Positions 23,145 through 32,999 of a stretch of 64,000 bases of DNA are shown one piece after another (the stretch's first letter is position 1; each line of letters begins with the position of its first letter). The stretch is taken from assembly GCA_907163345.1 (NCBI GenBank), contig CAJQUN010000151.1:1240001-1304000 (forward strand), in the 5' to 3' direction. The notes beneath the pieces were generated by a model, which worked only from the letters and a program-made list of their open reading frames with translations, had not been told where the DNA came from and did no database searches. The DNA comes from Haberlea rhodopensis (Eukaryota; Streptophyta; Magnoliopsida; Lamiales; Gesneriaceae). The position numbers and the translations under genes are program-made.

Positions 23145-23391
23145 GGTATTGTCGCATGTCACATTTGAAGCGAGGTGCATTAAAATACACTCATGGTGAT
23201 GTATATTGGGATATGGAATATGCATTGTGTTGCAGGTATAGATGGAATGCTGGGTGAATATCCCATGAGTCGTTATGGATGAGTGATGATTTTAAATGCT
23301 TTGCCGCTGTCACTTGACGCGATGATAGAGTACTTGCCACTGTCATATCGTAGCGAGGAAAGAATATTTGCCGCCAAATGTTGAAGCGAGG
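23145..23391 (+). mobile_element. Old E-family LTR fragment, piece 2
   Basis: Matches the part of LTR E around 63110-63233 (repeated GCCGC...GAAGCGAGG blocks). It ends with CGAGG (23387-23391), the left target duplication of the copia element; the continuation is at 44774. Confidence 0.7.
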
Positions 23392-24679
23392 TGTTAGGAT
23401 CGGGGTAGTGTTTAGAAGGGGGGGGGTTGAATAAACACTAGATTCAATTTCGATTTCTTCTTCAGGTTAACTGTAAACTGTTAAGTATTACGGTTGCTTC
23501 TCAATATCAGGCAAGTCAGCAGACACTTATTATAGTGCGGAAGACATCTACTGAACTTGTGAGGAATAAAACTGAGGTAATAAAGTAATGAACAAATAAC
23601 ACAAGAGTTGTTTCTGGAAGTTCGAAGCACAACGCTTCTACGTCTCCCCTTCTTCCTTTGCAGGAAGGATTCACTAGAAGACTTGGTTTACACTTTACAG
23701 TATACAACCTTCTTAGGCACTAACACACTTGGCCTAAACTCCTAGCAATCACAATCTTCTTAACTTTTGATTACAAGGGATTCTATAACACTCTTTACAG
23801 AATAAACTTTCTAGCTTTGAGAGTTTTTGAGCAGCAGACTTCAATTGGAAATAATCTATCACAGATTCAGTTTCGCTGTTTGTCTGCTCTTTGCTGAACG
23901 TTTGGAATATCAGTAATATGATTTTCTTGTTTGCTTTGAAGTATATCTCTTTGTTGAAAATCGCTCAGCACTTCTTCATTCTCTGCTTGGACGTATTTAT
24001 AGGTTTGGTTGTCCAACGGTAGCTTTTCTGTATATGGAAGAGATTAGCTTTCCAAATTCATATTGTCTTCTTTCCTATTTTGTCTAAGCAACGGCTCTTT
24101 TCACTCTGACGGTAATGGTGGCGGAGATATAGCAGGGTGCGCCGCTCTGTGTACCTTTGTCAGAGAATGTTGTACTGATTTTTTCTCGTTGCTTAGTGCT
24201 CTTACTGGAAGTTTAGACTTCTGCTGGTTTTCTTTGTTCAACTGGTCGTTCATCCTCTTATGACCAGTTGATGTCTTTGCTCAGTGGGACTATCCGGTTG
24301 ATGGTTGTCCAGTAGATGTCTGTCCAGTTGGTGGCCATCCAGTTGATGTCTATCCAGTTGGTAGCCATCCAGTTTATGTCTTGTCCAGTTGGTGGCTATC
24401 CAGTTGATGGTTGTCCAGTAGATGTCTGTCCAGTTGATGTCTATCCAGTTGGTAGCCATCCAGTTTATGTCTTGTCCAGTTGGTGGCTATCCAGTTGATG
24501 TCTATCCAGTTGGTAGCCATCCAGTTTATGTCTTCACCCGGTAGGAGTCTTTATCCGATAGGAGTCTTTATCCGGTAGGACTTCATCCAGTTGGTCTTTG
24601 TTACCCGGTAGGACTTCATCCAGTTGATCTTTAATATCCGGTTTGTAATCACCAAAACTTTGAAATCGTTTTCCCAACA
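23392..24679 (-). mobile_element. 3' LTR of the copia element (1288 bp)
   Basis: On the plus strand it runs TGTTAGGATCGGGG to CCCAACA. It contains a run of nine G at 23418-23426 and the CCAGTTGG minisatellite at about 24290-24640. About 18 substitutions plus one repeat-unit deletion separate it from 43459-44768. Confidence 0.9.
24290..24640 (-). repeat. CCAGTTGG-type minisatellite in the copia LTR
   Basis: Irregular units of 20-30 bp containing CCAGTTGGTGGC, CCAGTTGATGTC and CCAGTTTATGTC, followed by CCCGGTAGGAGTC units. CCA and TGG are self-complementary, so the array can fold into many short hairpins. The right LTR has one more unit than the left one. Frames reading PVGGYPVD are by-products. 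Confidence 0.85.
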
Positions 24680-25710
24680 ATTTCCCCCTTTTTGGTGATG
24701 ACAAAACTAAGTAATAATCGATTTCCTACTTGAGAAAATAAGATGAGAATCCTGAAAATATTTGAAAACATAATGGAAAAGAAATTTTCATTAAATATAA
24801 GCAGATTACAAGTTGTAATCAAACTGGACAATTGAGAGAGATTCATCTTCATTTAAGATGAATTCTAATAACTTGAATAGAATCTAAGACGAATCTAGTT
24901 TACACAGTATAGCTGATACATGACAAATCTTTAAACAAGCATTGTAGACCCGGAGAGCTTCGATCCACCTAGTCAGAGAGGAAGAGCTCGATCCACCTTA
25001 TTTCAGGGAGGAAGAGCTCGATCCACTTTGTTTCAGAGATGACCTAATTAGAATACTCTATCTCTGCCGGTCTACCTTGTTTGAGAGAGAAGGTCGGGAA
25101 GAGTCATATGTATATTCATCAGGCAGCTTCCATGGTTTATGGATTCACCTAATGAGAATATTCTATCTTTGTCTTCCCCATTTTTGTCATCAGCACCCAG
25201 ACATCCCCTGTGAGCAGTTCCTGACTGATGAGGAGCATCAGAACAGGATTCAAACGCTGAAGCTTAATGGAGCTGGGTTAGATAAGTAAGCAACCCATGA
25301 GGGGTTGATTTAGATAAGTAATAAACCCATGAATCAGAAAAGTTTTTAACCGAAAACCAAGGAATTTTGAAAGGGTTGAAGTTAATCATTATGAGTGAAT
25401 GTGTGTTATGTGAACAAACAAGAGTCGCTATTTATAGAAATGAAAAGGTGTCAATTAATGTGAATGTATTTATGTTGATCAGTAAATACAAAGAAAAAGT
25501 CAACTAAAAGATAAGAGTAATTAAAGGAGGAGTCAGAAAACGATACTATTTTCGCCCGAACCAATGTTTGGAATAGTCGCGTTTTTCGGCAGGCGGTTGG
25601 CGCGGACTCCGAGATCTGGGTTGAGCAGTTGGTCTGGACTGAGTGAGTGCTCCAGTTGCAGGGGATGAACGAGCAGTTGAACTTGAAGCTCGCTGCGTTG
25701 AGGGAGCAGT
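24680..25710 (-). other. Polypurine tract and 3' untranslated region of the copia element
   Basis: 24680-24694 is the complement of AAAAAGGGGGAAAT, the polypurine tract next to the LTR. The following kilobase holds no convincing gene; at about 24950-25035 there are three imperfect copies of a GAGGAAGAGCTCGATCCA unit. Confidence 0.65.
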
Positions 25711-28309
25711 TCAGCTGGGTTCAGGTAGTCTGCGAATTATTTGAGGAGCTGCAGGCAGGCTGTTGCATATATCTTGAATCTGAGAAGCAAAAGCTGCCTG
25801 CATGGTGGCCAACTGATCGGTTAAGACTTTCTTGGCTTCTTCGATCTTTTCTCCAAGAGCCAGGGATGTGGCAGCATGAAGAGATTCATTATTTTGATTG
25901 ATCTGAAGCCGAGCCTGGCCAATTCGAGAAAGAGTTTCCGCCATTGTGTTTTCAGCAAAAGTTTGAAGTCTGGTGACAGTAGTCGTTAAACTACTTAAGT
26001 CCCTGTAGACTTGCTGGAATTGAAAGTCCGTGTGCTGCTGATGGGTTCCTAGTATGAGAGTTGCAGTCCGCTCTTCCTGCTTAAGTTTATGAACATCGCT
26101 GGCTAGTGCTGATATTGCGGTGGAGAGATTAGCTAGCTGTGCAGCAATGTTCGGTGGCTCGTCCAGAGGGTTTGTAAAGACAAAAAAATCCTCAGAAAGC
26201 TCTTGAACCATGGACGGATCTACGGCAATTATTGGAGTACCAGTAGTAGGGACAAGAGCACTGGGATGAGCATCTTCAACTGCAGTGGAGTGCAAAATAG
26301 TAGCTTCAACATTTGGGGCAGCTGTAGAGTCTGAGATAGTTACAGCCAAAGTGGCAGTTTCTTCAGTTTGTGGGGCAGCCAAAGCAGTAGTGTCTTGATC
26401 AACCGCAGCAGCAGACGACTGGGTGTGATCATTGGAGTGTGAAGACTCACTGGGTTCAAGATTGACAGAGGATATAGTAACCTGCTGAACCACTGTTTGA
26501 ATGACTGCATCCACATTGGTGTGATCAACAACCATTGGTTGGGGCTGTTGATCATTATGAGAGCTGGGAGCAGTTGGAGAGGAGAGTTCTTTAACCGAGG
26601 AGGCTGCCTCCAATGCAGTTGGTGCGGCCTCCGCTCCAGTGGGAGTGGTCTCCAGAGCAGTAGAAGTGAGCTCCACAGAAGAGGGGACAATCTCCAAATT
26701 TGCAATGACCGTTTGTAGATCCGGCTGATCAGGGCTTGCAACAGTTTCAGTACTTGCAACAGTTTCAGTAGTGGAGCATGAGTGAATCCCAGTGGATATG
26801 CGAATATCATGAAGAGCAAGCTCAGCCATTTCCAGCTTGGGTCCAAGAGCATTTAGAACAGCTCTATCATGATTCGTTGTTCCTGAATTACCGTTGAAGT
26901 GTTGAAGGCGGGTTTCAACCAGGGCTTGAAGTTCGCCCACATAGATCATCAGGCTAAAAACATCTCGCAGCTTTAAGCTTGTTTCAGGGTCTGAGATTTG
27001 AAGATATGCCAGGATTTTGTTCTCATCTTCCCTAGCCTGATCCAGAATAGGATCAAAATCATCAAATCGAACCTTTATTCGAGCCTTTACCCAACGATCA
27101 AAAATCTTCAGCTGTGGTTGCAGATTGGCTTCAACTGTATCCATGACCATCTGGATCTCGAAGGCAACAGGAGTGGACACTGGAGCCGTAAGAGTTTTTC
27201 CTTTGCCAGCAGGGGTGGTTTTTGGATGACAGTATGGACACAAGGACTTGGGTATCCTAAAGCTGATAGTGCCTGGTTCTTGCTGAGAGCTCACCAGTGC
27301 TGACGGAGTGTCAACTGGAACCATTGATTGAGCAGGCACCATGGCTAATGAAGCAGTTGGTTCCTCAGTTGGAGGAATTTCAGGGCTGGGTTCGCTACCA
27401 GGAATAACGTTTGCAGGGCCGGCGGAGGAGATGGTATCAGAAGCGGCAATGACCTGCTGTCGAATAGCTGAAGGAGCAGCTTGTTCTGGGCTTCTTAGGA
27501 GGGGGAGGAGGAGGAGAAGACTCAGCGGATTCCGAGACAGTTTGTTCAGAGTCACTAATTACTTGAGTCAAACGGCGTTTTGTCACCCCACCTTCTCTGC
27601 CACTTCGTTGTCGATGAAGCTGAAGATGCTTGGCAGTGATAAGTCTCCCTGGATGAAGGTTGGAGAGAGCCCCTGTCTTAATGTGTTTGCTGTCAAAAAG
27701 GCTGCTTAGCGGGAGAGCAAAGCCTGATTGACCCTTGCCAGAGACCACTAGACTAGTCAGAGTTTGAAATAACACAACTGACCAGTTTATCTCCAATCCT
27801 TTGCATATTGCACTCATAACGTCAAACTTTTCAGGGGTGATCATATCAAATGATCCAGCTTTACATAGAAGCCCCTTGGAGATGATGTCTGCCAGTTGTC
27901 GATAATGGCTCTACATTAATACTTTCGTGAAAGGAGGACGTTGAAGGCGATGAGCAGAGTCCGAAACTGTGAGACGCATATCTTCTCTTAGTTTCGCTCG
28001 AACAGTGGAAAAATCAGTGAGTCCGGTGGAGGGAAGGCACAGGTGTGTGGCAAATTCAGATTGGGTGATGGTAACCGACTGTCCAGATACGGATGCCACC
28101 ACGGTGTCATCCACAACCTTGGCCGTAGCAAAGAACTCGTGTAGCTCGTCCTTGTAAAAAGAGGGGGTCTGGCTCAGGATTACCAGGAGTCCGGAGGTAT
28201 CCAGCCTTTGTATCAACTCCTTTGTCTCCTCATCAGATGATGTGTATATAGAATGAAAATCGATGTGAACAGCATTGGTGATGAAGCTTGGCTGTACATT
28301 CTTTGACAT
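25711..28309 (-). pseudogene. Extra ORF downstream of copia pol (env-like position), broken
   Basis: Starts with ATG at 28309 (MSKNVQPSF). An in-frame TAG at 27911-27913 is followed by the same frame to about 27490, where a proline-rich stretch (SSPPPPPPKKP) runs into a frameshift; the rest reads in another frame to 25711. About 860 residues in total. The N-terminal 250 residues look globular (LCLPSTGLTDF; later INWSVVLFQTL), the middle is low-complexity rich in A, T, V, S and E, and the last 130 residues look like a coiled coil (LSRIGQARLQINQNNES). I see no clear membrane segment. SIRE/Maximus elements carry an env-like ORF in this place; whether this protein is an envelope is not shown. Confidence 0.6.
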
Positions 28310-28802
28310 TTTGGATGAATAACAGCAGCAGTCTTGCTAGAGTAAAATTTTCTGAAAGAAGAAAAATAATTGCAGTGAATTGTTGGAGAAGATGAAGAGT
28401 AGAGAAAATAATGGCGGTGAAAATGGAAGTATATGTAACGTCGTACTATAGATGAGCGGACACATGTATACGTGGCGATCATCTAACGATTTAAAAAAGA
28501 TTTAACAAATAAATAAAAGGACAGGATTTAGGCGGGAGTGAAATAATTTATTTTACACAAAAGTAATTTTGAATTCCGACGTTCATTAGGTTAATAAGTA
28601 TCGAGGGTTATTTTTGTCAAAGCATATTTGGTAACATCAGCTGGTATGTAGGGTTCGACTGGTAGGAAAGCATCTACTGGATGTAGAGTCCTACTGGTAC
28701 AGATACACCTACTGCAGCTGACCATTGTATTACCAGCTGAGCTTAAATAACCATGATAGGACTATAACTGAAATTCCCCCTAAATTTATGCAAATAAACT
28801 AA
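28310..28802 (-). other. Spacer between copia pol and the extra ORF
   Basis: About 490 bp without a supported gene. It could hold a splice acceptor or subgenomic promoter for the extra ORF, but I see no decisive signal. Confidence 0.4.
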
Positions 28803-28929
28803 CTAATTCCCCCTGAAATCATTACCCAAACAAAATAATGAAGAAGTAATTTCAATTAAACCAAGAATATTTCGAAAGTAAGAAAACTTAGCGTCCGGTA
28901 GGGGTTTTGTGAAAATGTCCGCTGCCTGT
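28803..28929 (-). pseudogene. C-terminal end of copia pol (RNase H tail), cut off by element A
   Basis: Reads QAADIFTKPLPDAKF and ends at the TAG at 28803-28805. ADIFTKPL is the standard C-terminal block of copia RNase H. It continues the frame that stops at 38240; the five bases CCTGT at 28925-28929 are the target duplication of element A. Confidence 0.85.
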
Positions 28930-29105
28930 TGTAATACCCCCGAAATGTTATATGATTATGTGCTACGATGTATTTAAGAGGGTTGTGGTATTTTAAGTGG
29001 GGGATTATATTTATGATATGATGATGTGGTTTAGGCGGCATATTACGTGTTTTTAATTGTTGTATTGATGTAGTACAATTATAAAATATCAAGGGAAGAT
29101 ATTTT

Positions 29106-29112
29106 TATAAAT
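29106..29112 (+). promoter_or_regulatory. TATA box candidate of element A
   Basis: TATAAAT about 180 bp into the LTR and upstream of the pyrimidine-rich leader. In the 3' LTR the same place reads TATACAT. Confidence 0.45.
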
Positions 29113-29360
29113 CGTATGAAATACCGGGACACAATTAAACACCACAAACCACCCTACATGCAACCACCCCCCTAACCCATGCCAATCAAACTGTTGATAG
29201 GCTGACTTCTCACCCCACTTGGCTCAATCATTCAGCCTCATCCTTCCATCCCAAATCTCGACCTTTCTCTCCCAAAGAAACACCAGCACTTGCTGAGTAA
29301 AAACTTGAGGAGCCTTGCCATTTTCATCCCTTGGAAGTCTCTCAAAAATCGGAGCAAAGT

Positions 29361-29369
29361 AGGGTAAGA
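29361..29369 (+). promoter_or_regulatory. Candidate 5' splice site in the LTR leader of element A
   Basis: AGG|GTAAGA fits the donor consensus, with GT at 29364-29365. LTR E (62337) and LTR G (minus strand, 47102) have GGGTGAG at the same point after the leader. The matching acceptor could be 31399-31400, next to the gag ATG. Confidence 0.4.
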
Positions 29370-30017
29370 AACCATGCTCTGTCTTTGTTTTTAAGCTTAT
29401 TAGGTTATTGCTTTTATGTATGGTAAAAATGGCATGATAGCTTAGGTTTCTTGAAACCTTCGATTTAAATGATTAAATGGTGTTATTATGAAGCTCTCAG
29501 TATTTTTCCTTGAGCATGTTATGTGTTTTATATGAAGGATTAAAGCATGTGAACTAGGGTGTTCAAAAATCTGGGAAGATGTTTCCCCTGTTTTCTGGAA
29601 AAATGTGGATTGAGAGTGGTATTGAGGAGGTTATATTATGCATGTTAGATGGGTCTTTGGGTGAACCTTCGATTTGGGTACACGAATGATAAGTTGGTAA
29701 AGCCCAGGATATTTTTGTTCAAGCATGTTTTATGAATTATGGTATAGTTTTTATGGCATGAAATGGAGTACTCGAAAATCTGGGTAATGCCATGATGCCC
29801 TGCTTTCTGTAAGTTGGTTGAGCTCTAAGTTTATGATGATGTTATGATGCATGTTAGCTTAGGTTTTGTTAAACCTTTGATTTAAGTACTTACTTGGATA
29901 TTTTATGAAGTTATTCACATGATAGTTTCAGCATGAAAGATGTGTTGTGAAGTAGAAAGGATGGTGTGAAAAGTAGTGCTCAAAAATCTGGGGAAAATCC
30001 CGATTTTTCAGAGCTCT

Positions 30018-30234
30018 CGATCGATCGAGATTTGGTTCCGATCGATCGAGCGAGACAGTGGGTCTAATGTATGTTTTAAAATTGTGATGCCGATCGATCG
30101 AAGGATTTCTCGATCGATCGGTGAAGCTTCTCGATCGATCGGTAAAATACCTCGATCGATCGAGCGAGGCAGGAAGCTAAGGCACTGTTAGTGCACAGTG
30201 TCTCGATCGATCGAGACCTTGGGCCGATCGATCG
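30018..30234 (+). promoter_or_regulatory. Phased CGATCGATCG array, element A 5' LTR (complete, all sites exact)
   Basis: Eight exact palindromes at 30018, 30039, 30091, 30111, 30132, 30153, 30204 and 30225; spacings 21, 52, 20, 21, 21, 51 and 21. The grouping is 2, 4, 2, as in LTR B2, although the sequence between sites is different. Most sites are flanked as CTCGATCGATCGAG or CCGATCGATCGAG. Confidence 0.92.
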
Positions 30235-30565
30235 AGACAGGCAGAAAGTTGAAGAATATAATGATGTTTTATTTTGTTAAGTTTATGATGTGAGATGGTT
30301 TTGAGGCATCTAAAATGGTATTATGTGGTCTTGTAGAACCATCCCAGGTACCGGCACCATCAAGGAGATAAAGTCTGTTGACTCCTCCTCTTTTTGAAAA
30401 GGTACGTAAGAGGCGTACGGGCATCGGACGGTAACACACATCTTTATACTACAACTATGCTTTTATTGCATGAGTATTCATGATGAAATGATGATGTTTA
30501 TACGATGAGGTTGATACGATGATGTTTATACGATGCTTATATGATAATGTTTACATGATGATATT

Positions 30566-30770
30566 GTGGTAAGGTGCCACGGGGTAAGGTGCCCCACATG
30601 GTAAGTAGCCATGCGATGTTATTGTGGTAAGGTGCCACGGGGTAAGGTGCCCCACATGGTAAGTAGCCATGCGATGATATTGTGGTAAGGTGCCACGGGG
30701 TAAGGTGCCCCACATGGTAAGTAGCCATGCGATGATATTGTGGTAAGGTGCCACGGGGTAAGGTGCCCCA
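30566..30770 (+). repeat. 58-bp hairpin repeat, four units, element A 5' LTR
   Basis: Units start at 30566, 30624, 30682 and 30740 (the last is partial). Each holds three hairpins in a row: GTGG-TAAGGTG-CCAC, GGGG-TAAGGTG-CCCC and CATGG-TAAGTAG-CCATG. The loop is nearly constant while the stems differ and stay paired. Confidence 0.9.
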
Positions 30771-31006
30771 TATGCATGATTTTGAATCAGGGACAACAAT
30801 AAGAAGTTAATGAATAACCAGTATATTTACTTAACCAAGATTTCATGCATTTATTATAATGTTTTTATGTTGTTAAGTGAAATTGTATATGCTTATGATG
30901 TGTTGTCCCTGTAGGTACGCTTTTGGACGAAAGGACTAAGGGTCGGGTTGAGGCAGTGAGCTACGAGGGACACAGGAATGTATAGGATTCAAGTTATGAT
31001 CAGTAT

Positions 31007-31021
31007 CTACTCTAGGAGTAG
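31007..31021 (+). other. Hairpin near the LTR 3' end, CTACTCTAGGAGTAG
   Basis: 6-bp stem, 3-base loop, about 180 bp before the LTR end and upstream of a T-run. Exact copies at 38049-38063 and in LTR E at 63676-63690. Perhaps part of the polyadenylation or R-region signal. Confidence 0.55.
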
Positions 31022-31197
31022 TGTAAATCTAAATGACATTCATTTGGAATGTAATGAACTATTTTTTTTTGAAGCTTTGTATTTTGGCCTGTAATCCTGT
31101 TAGCTCGTGTAACAACCGAAACCTTAAGATGTTACCTTAATGCATGATTAGTCCTTCATTTGTCTATTAATCACTGTTAAGGTGGGAAGACCCCACA

Positions 31198-31401
31198 TTA
31201 GTGGTATCAGAGCAGTGGTTAGATAACTCGGGAATGAGCGAAGGGTAGCCTTAGCAATAAGTTAGCTAGGTGCTTACTTTTGAACATGTTTATATGTATG
31301 TTATTTCATAAAGAAGAAGATGTTATGCTAACATGTTCAATTATCTAACGATGAGTTTTATGAACTGCTTTTGGTGTTGTTATTAACCCTTGCGTTGCAG
31401 C
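31198..31401 (+). other. Primer-binding site and leader of element A
   Basis: TTAG, then TGGTATCAGAGC at 31202-31213 (initiator-Met tRNA). The leader ends in a pyrimidine-rich stretch and GTTGCAG at 31394-31400, directly before the gag ATG at 31402, a good 3' splice-site match also present in element G. Confidence 0.75.
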
Positions 31402-32988
31402 ATGGCAGCAAACATAGAAGTGGGTGACGCCATTAGTGTAAATGCAAGTGCTGGGCGTACGAATCCATTGCCACCACCAGCCTTGGGCGAAGAACCCTCT
31501 GAACAGCAGTTGCTACCTGGGGAATTGAGCTTGGCTCAGTTTATGATGTATCGACCTCCGATGTTCGAGGGAACTGAATCAGGAGAGAAAGCTGAGGAAT
31601 GGTTAGAGAGGATCGAACAGATATTTGTGGCAGCGCCTTGTGCAAAGACGGCCTGGATCAGATTAGCAGAATTTCAGCTGTCCAAGAAGGCACTGATGTG
31701 GTGGAAAACCACAGTGATTGAGCAAGAGGCTCAGGGACAAGAGGTGAATTGGAAGATGTTCCGAACGCGGTTTCTGAACCGCTATTTCTCAGCCGCTGCA
31801 AGACAGGCCAAGGAGGATGAGTTTACCAGTTTAAGACAAGGTACCATGCCTGTATCTGACTCTGCTCTACATTACTGTTCCTTACTACGATATGTGCCAC
31901 ACATAGCTGCAAGCACTCAAGCGAAGATGCGGAATTTCATGAAGGGCTTGAGGCCTGAACTGTATGACAGGGTGATCACTTATGGCCCTGCCTGTTTTGA
32001 TGATGCACTCTCACGAGCTGAGCTAGCTGAACTGGGAGTTGGTGCATATCCTGATGCAGTGCCACCTCCAGCACCCCCTCAGAAATCTACTTCTGACCAC
32101 TTGAAGCCCAGGGGTGATCAGTTTAAGCCTAGGGGGAACACTTCAGCATCGAGATTCAGTGGCAAGAGACCCGAGAATCGATGGAAAGGAAAAGGTAGGA
32201 ATGATACTCCATCTGGGAGAGGACAGCCTCAGGGAGATAGATCTGGAAGAGCTCAGTTCACTATATGTGGACTATCACACTTGGCGAAGGACTGTGTTGG
32301 CTGCTATGTCTATGGCGACAGAGGCCACTTCGCTCGACAGTGTCCCAACAGGGGAAGACAGCAGAACCCTGCGGGGAGGCCCGCGGATAGAGCGACACCG
32401 CACAGACCACCTTTTGCACCGAGGCAGTATGGAGGTCAGCCCACGGGGCCACCTCAGGGTCAGGTGTATGCTTTGACGAGGGAGCAGGCTACAGCAGCTC
32501 CGGAGGAAGTTATAGCGGGTACGTGTCTTTTATTTACGCACCCTGCTCTTATATTGATAGACACAGGTGCGTCACACTCTTTTGTGTCGACGAGTTTTGT
32601 TGAAAGGCACCACATATGCACTTCTCCGTCCCCCATGCCTCTTATGGTCTCGACCCCCGCTGGAAGAAGTTTGACTACGGATCAGATTGTTTATGATGTC
32701 CTCATTTATTTTGAGGATAATGAGTTAAGATCAGATTTGATTGTGCTGGGAATGACAGACTTCGATTGCATTGTGGGCATCGATGTTCTTAATAAGTATC
32801 AGGCAGTGGTAGACTGTAGGCAGAGGACTGTCCGATTTAGATCTGTATTGGGAGTCCAGTGGACATTTTATGGGGATGGTTCCCGTCCGAAGATTCCGTT
32901 AATATCTGCTGTCAAGATGGCGCAGGAACGAGGTCATACAGGATATCTTATCTATGCTGTTGATATGACGGAAAGAGGAAGGAATTAA
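31402..32988 (+). CDS. gag-pro: Gag and aspartic protease of element A
   Basis: 528 residues from the ATG at 31402; the frame extends four codons further upstream but without an ATG. Residues about 45-220 form the retrotransposon Gag domain (WLERIEQIF, WWKTTV, FLNRYFSAAARQAKEDEF). Two zinc knuckles lie near residues 295-325, both imperfect: the first lacks its first cysteine (ICGLSHLAKDC) and the second has Tyr for Cys (CYVYGDRGHFARQC). The protease follows near residue 385 with LIDTGASHSF intact and IVGIDVL later. The frame ends at TAA 32986-32988, while pol continues one frame over. Gag forms the particle and packages RNA; the knuckle changes may weaken this. Confidence 0.9.
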   Translation: MAANIEVGDAISVNASAGRTNPLPPPALGEEPSEQQLLPGELSLAQFMMYRPPMFEGTESGEKAEEWLERIEQIFVAAPCAKTAWIRLAEFQLSKKALMWWKTTVIEQEAQGQEVNWKMFRTRFLNRYFSAAARQAKEDEFTSLRQGTMPVSDSALHYCSLLRYVPHIAASTQAKMRNFMKGLRPELYDRVITYGPACFDDALSRAELAELGVGAYPDAVPPPAPPQKSTSDHLKPRGDQFKPRGNTSASRFSGKRPENRWKGKGRNDTPSGRGQPQGDRSGRAQFTICGLSHLAKDCVGCYVYGDRGHFARQCPNRGRQQNPAGRPADRATPHRPPFAPRQYGGQPTGPPQGQVYALTREQATAAPEEVIAGTCLLFTHPALILIDTGASHSFVSTSFVERHHICTSPSPMPLMVSTPAGRSLTTDQIVYDVLIYFEDNELRSDLIVLGMTDFDCIVGIDVLNKYQAVVDCRQRTVRFRSVLGVQWTFYGDGSRPKIPLISAVKMAQERGHTGYLIYAVDMTERGRN

Positions 32989-32999
32989 AGGTTGAGGAT

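Larger units (their letters stand above)
28930..31197 (+). mobile_element. 5' LTR of element A (2268 bp)
   Basis: TGTAATACCCCCGAAATG to GACCCCACA. Parts in order: TATA-like TATAAAT 29106-29112, pyrimidine-rich leader about 29240-29290, candidate splice donor 29364, phased array 30018-30234, AGGTACGTAAGAGG block near 30400, 58-bp hairpin repeats 30566-30770, hairpin CTACTCTAGGAGTAG 31007-31021, T-run and end. Confidence 0.92.

Noticed and set aside
24250..24498. Repeat protein rich in PVGGYPVD
   Set aside because: CCAGTTGG minisatellite inside the copia LTR, with different unit number in the two LTRs.
30018..30234. CRISPR-like array (regular short repeats with unique spacers)
   Set aside because: Repeats are only 10 bp, spacers 10-42 bp, there are no cas genes and the context is a plant LTR.
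30537..30799. Minus-strand frames with repeated WGTLPRGTLPQYH
   Set aside because: Shadow of the 58-bp hairpin repeat; the structure, not the frame, is conserved.
32964..32988. Programmed -1 frameshift between gag-pro and pol in element A
   Set aside because: No canonical slippery heptamer in the overlap; related elements are in one frame. Kept only as a low-interest finding.
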